A DNA stretch of 64,000 bases from Lactifluus volemus (Eukaryota > Basidiomycota > Agaricomycetes > Russulales > Russulaceae): NCBI GenBank assembly GCA_022376515.1, contig WTXI01000183.1, positions 1-64,000 on the forward strand, in the 5' to 3' direction. The first letter of the stretch is position 1; the number at the start of each line of letters is the position of its first letter. Below are positions 60,797 to 64,000 of this stretch, in pieces. The notes beneath the pieces were generated by a model, which had not been told where the DNA came from, made no database searches, and worked only from the letters and a program-made list of their open reading frames with translations. The position numbers were made by a program, and so were the translations under genes.

Positions 60797-63120
60797 TCAG
60801 ACATTCAGGTACAATCCTTTTTCCTTCCTGAGCTTTGTCATGCCTGGACAGACATGAGAGAAATGATGGTGATGAAAGATGTGTGCAACACGTACTAGCA
60901 ATGATGGCGCTTCCGACACCACTTCCATCCTCGGCGTGGTATGTGGTGATGTTGCTAAGGGAGATGAGTGACAACCCGCTTCGGTGTTCTCCATGAAGGA
61001 CTCACCGGCCCTTATCACCAAAGATGTCCTGTAGACCCTCGTGTACTCGATCCGGAAAGCCAGGGTATTTCTGTGATGCAATCAGCGCTCCGTTCCGCTC
61101 TCAGGTGCGAGAAATCATACATTATAGAGGGAGCCGTCTGCGCCAACGGAGCATCCCTCTTCGATGTAGCCCATCTTGCTCACGATCGAAGCAATGCCGC
61201 ATGCGCTCAGCCTCGCAGCGCGGCGTCCTACGAGCTTGGCAAGTGCGCGGAAGAACTGGCGTTCGGCAAGCGTCGTCTCGAGCGCAAAGAAGTGCGTGAA
61301 GATGCCGATGATCATCAACAATTCCTCTGTTGGATCGCTCTCCATGAGCGAGAGGAACGCCGTGTCGAGCGCATAAGCTATTTCGATCTTGTACGTATTC
61401 TGACCCAGGAAGAGCACACCCTCATCGATGAGCTCAACGATAACGAGGCGTAGGATCTCCCCGAGATAACGACCAGAGATCAATTTCTTCGTGGCACGGT
61501 TAGAGGATCCGGACAGCGATATGACGTGGGCGTACCTCGAAGGCCTGTTCACCTGGCTTGTTCGATGTTTCGTCTATTATCTGATCATACTTCGTCCTCG
61601 GGAGATGTTCATGCTCGAACGAATCAAACGCGCCCTTGGGGAGAAGAGTGATGAGGATCGTCTGATTCAGGGTCCGCATGAATGCATACCCATTCGCAGT
61701 TGATAGCCATGTTTGCCTCGTCGTCGATGCCCAAGTTCTTGATTTTGTGAATCTCCCCGACGCGTTCCATGTAAGCGGCATTGCAACCTGTACCAAAGAT
61801 TACAGCTATACGCGTGCGCGGGTTGACATACGACGAGGCAATGAGCGTCCCGGTAGTGTCATTGATGATCGCCGTCAGTTCCGCAGGTACGTCCTGAAGG
61901 AGAGGTACCGTGTGAAGATGACGATGGCTGTATCAGAACGGGGAGAAAGCTATCCTTACGTGTTTTTCCAAGCTCTTGCGGAACATGTCAGCGACGTCCC
62001 GGCCCTCGGTGTTGGCCGCTCCGAAACCCTTTGTCCAACGAATGAGTTCGCCGTGATCGATACGCTCTTGCCTGTTTACCCGAAAACTCATGTGTTGGGA
62101 AAGGCCAACCATTTTGGTAATGACACGACTTACGAGCATGGGTACGAGAACTAGAGGAGTTTACGTCTAGGTGGTCAGCCTCCTCTAGAATAGAAACAGA
62201 AGCGGACCAAAGGAAGGTGATAAGGCTGGTCAATGACACGAAATGAATACGCACGGTGAACCCTAACGGCAGCTTCTCGCCCTCCTTTACCGTACCCTCG
62301 CCAAGATTCGTTTCGATGAACGTCTTGAGACACTCGGCGCAAAAATCAAACAGTTTCTGCCCATCTTCTTGCTTTTGTTCTTCCGTAAGGCGATACTTGG
62401 ACTGGGTGATCTCGAACTTGCCGCTTCCCTGTAGAGTGACGAGGCAGACGCGCAAATTTGTGCCACCTTAAGCGAGTGTGTGTGTGTGCGTTAGTACGGC
62501 AAGAAGGGGTCGAAAAGGGTCACGCCACGTACCTAGATCGACGGAAAGGAACTCGCCCTTCTCGTCTCCTGTCGGCCAGCCGAAGACGAAGGTCGGAATC
62601 ATGGGCTAATAAATCACGAAATATACAATTTCGGTCAACGTCACGTGCAAAGGGCTAATTGTGGGGTATGGTTGTGTGGAGTTGGGAACACAAAAAAAGC
62701 CTAGGCCGGAGGAGGGCGCAGTCACCTGCCTATGTTTACACGTTTGGCCATATCTCTCGCCAAATTCTGGGCGCTCAATAGCCGCACAGGAGCCACCCAG
62801 TATATTCGTATCAGGGCAGAAGCAGGGCAAAGGGGCACGATCCCGCGGGCTCGATATCGCGGGTCGTCGTTGGGGGTGGAGAGGAGGAGGGGAGAAAGAA
62901 AAAAAAACGTACGACGACTTGATTCGGCTTTTCCAGGCCGAGCTCCAAGGTTTCCTTGAACGCTTCGACGATCATGCGCATGCGCTGAGGAGTGAGCGTA
63001 AAGCTGTCATGATACGAAAAATGAAAAAAGTGAGGCTCGAATATTGCCAGGGCAGGGAGGGAGGTGGGGGGGGAGTGATTAAGCGCACATGCTCTCGTAT
63101 TTCCTCAGATGATCGGCCAT
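60797..63120 (-). CDS. Hexokinase
   Basis: Phosphorylates glucose and other hexoses with ATP, the entry step of glycolysis, in the cytosol. Twelve exons, from 63089-63120 down to 60797-60843, give 458 residues with every junction in frame. The order is MADHLRKYESI, FTLTPQRMRMIVEAF, SVDLGGTNLRVC (phosphate-binding loop 1), LGFTFSYPCSQERIDHGELI (family signature, glucose binding), INDTTGTL with the catalytic Asp, IFGTGCNAAY, INCEWGAFD, and HAEDGSGVGSAIIA near the C-terminus. One exon (62134-62150) is only 17 nt and encodes most of FSYPCS. The intron at 62606-62912 (307 nt) is unusually long. Fungal hexokinases are usually 480-500 residues, so this one is slightly short. It is divergent with uL14m. 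Confidence 0.95.
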
Positions 63121-63427
63121 GGTTCTGCAGGGCTCTCGTATCTATCCGGACATCATCGCCTGTCAGGCAACGAGGTGAACGCACTTCTTGGTCGCATGGG
63201 GCAGATCCTCCTCATCTTGAGTTCGGGTGTGGATAGCTAGAACTTGACCACTGGGTAGCGTAACGCTCCCACTTCCGCGTCTTGAACTTGGCATATTACT
63301 GTTAAAACTTGCGAGTCGAGCGAGAGAATGTCGTTGATGGTCAACAGATAACTTTGTTTAAAAAAAGAAAATCCTAATCTATAAACTCGTGGGAAATCAC
63401 AACAAACTTGTCCTGTGTCCACATCCC
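63121..63427. promoter_or_regulatory. Shared divergent promoter region
   Basis: The 307 bp between the start codons of hexokinase (minus) and uL14m (plus) must hold both promoters and leaders. An A-rich run (63358-63368) lies nearer the uL14m start. No specific factor site is claimed. Confidence 0.6.
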
Positions 63428-63943
63428 ATGATTGGCCTAAAGGGTACTCTCAACGTATGTCAGTCCTTTGGCGAGTGCAGAGTAAAGCGATGTTGACCCC
63501 TCATTTTCAAAAGGTCATAGACAACTCGGGTGCCCTCCTCGTAGAGTGCGTCAACGTTCTCAAAAATAAGGTCAACAACGGTTGGGGATCCGTCGGTGAT
63601 GAGATCGTCTGCGTCGTCAAGCGTGCGCGTCCAATCTCCCCCGGCGCACAAGCCATCTCCAACGTTCTCAAGGTCCGCCGTGGTGACGTGCGTCGCGCCG
63701 TCATCGTGCGCACTAAAAAGCCCGTCCGTCGACCAGACGGTCGTTGGGTACGGTTCGACGACAATGCGGCTGTGCTACTGAATAACAAGCGCGAGATGTT
63801 GGGCACTCGTATCGGTGGTGTAGTCAGCGCAGATTTGCGAATGAAGGGATGGGGAAAGATAGTGAGCTTGGCACCCAAGGTGAGTCTTTTTTTTCCCCCC
63901 CCCAGAATAACCCCCCCCTTCTAAAACGGCACAGGTAGTATAG
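63428..63943 (+). CDS. Mitochondrial large ribosomal subunit protein uL14m
   Basis: Component of the mitochondrial ribosome large subunit, of the bacterial L14 type. Exon 1 (63428-63454) encodes MIGLKGTLN, the intron is 63455-63513 with GTATGT and AAAG borders, and exon 2 is 63514-63879. A second intron (63880-63934) has GTGAGT and CACAG borders, and the last exon (63935-63943) gives VV and stop. The total is 133 residues. The L14 core is clear: [54 protein letters not shown] and [12 protein letters not shown]. The start was chosen because it restores the family N-terminus; an ATG at 63415 opens a different, unrelated frame. It is complete within the window. Confidence 0.93.
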
Positions 63944-64000
63944 TCAGTCTACTTTGGATATACATCTTTTTCTTCTATTTCCTTTTCCTTTTTCCGACAA

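Noticed and set aside
61115..61552. Reading the large hexokinase exon as an independent protein
   Set aside because: Its ends are exact splice borders, and its sequence is the middle of the hexokinase large domain.
62458..62830. Frames in the long hexokinase intron region on both strands
   Set aside because: They overlap exons and introns of the hexokinase, whose splice model explains the sequence fully.

Overview
The window is nuclear DNA of a filamentous basidiomycete, most likely an agaricomycete. The evidence is short GT-AG introns of about 48-100 nt, a hexokinase gene with 12 exons including one of 17 nt, and agaricomycete-type families: F-box-like/leucine-rich proteins, a chloroperoxidase/peroxygenase-like haem protein, and a Crinkler-kinase protein. 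I saw no bacterial operons, CRISPR arrays, rRNA or tRNA genes.

Region 1 (1-47.8 kb) is a recently amplified gene cluster. It holds eleven F-box genes, all on the minus strand, in two subfamilies called here FB1 (seven copies) and FB2 (four copies). Most lack an in-frame ATG in the main exon. A better model adds a tiny first exon (about 13-14 codons in FB1, 10 in FB2) and a 49-58 nt intron, and this restores frame in five FB1 and three FB2 copies. One FB2 copy has four frameshifts, one FB1 copy has lost its start codon, and two F-box fragments are also present. Between the F-box genes, on the plus strand, lie about ten degenerate copies of an unrecognised multi-exon gene (family P). Four dead chloroperoxidase copies lie next to or near FB2 genes and share one nonsense mutation. 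The apparently intact peroxidase (46570-47796) sits at the cluster edge. A block of about 11.8 kb is tandemly duplicated (785-12180 versus 12534-24080), and small hairpin-forming insertions break some units.

A six-exon gene at 38371-40834 inside the cluster encodes a Crinkler-type N-terminal header, a middle region that may be nuclease-like, and a C-terminal protein kinase. It is the most interesting single gene in the window.

Region 2 (47.8-60.8 kb) is gene-poor. It has a two-exon hypothetical coiled-coil gene, a purine-rich low-complexity tract, a palindromic repeat, and a tandem duplication of about 2.5-2.8 kb. That duplication carries a zinc-finger gene and its dead copy, the latter ended by a hairpin-forming inverted duplication.

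Region 3 (60.8-64 kb) is housekeeping: hexokinase on the minus strand and mitochondrial ribosomal protein uL14m on the plus strand, divergently arranged around a 307-bp shared promoter region.
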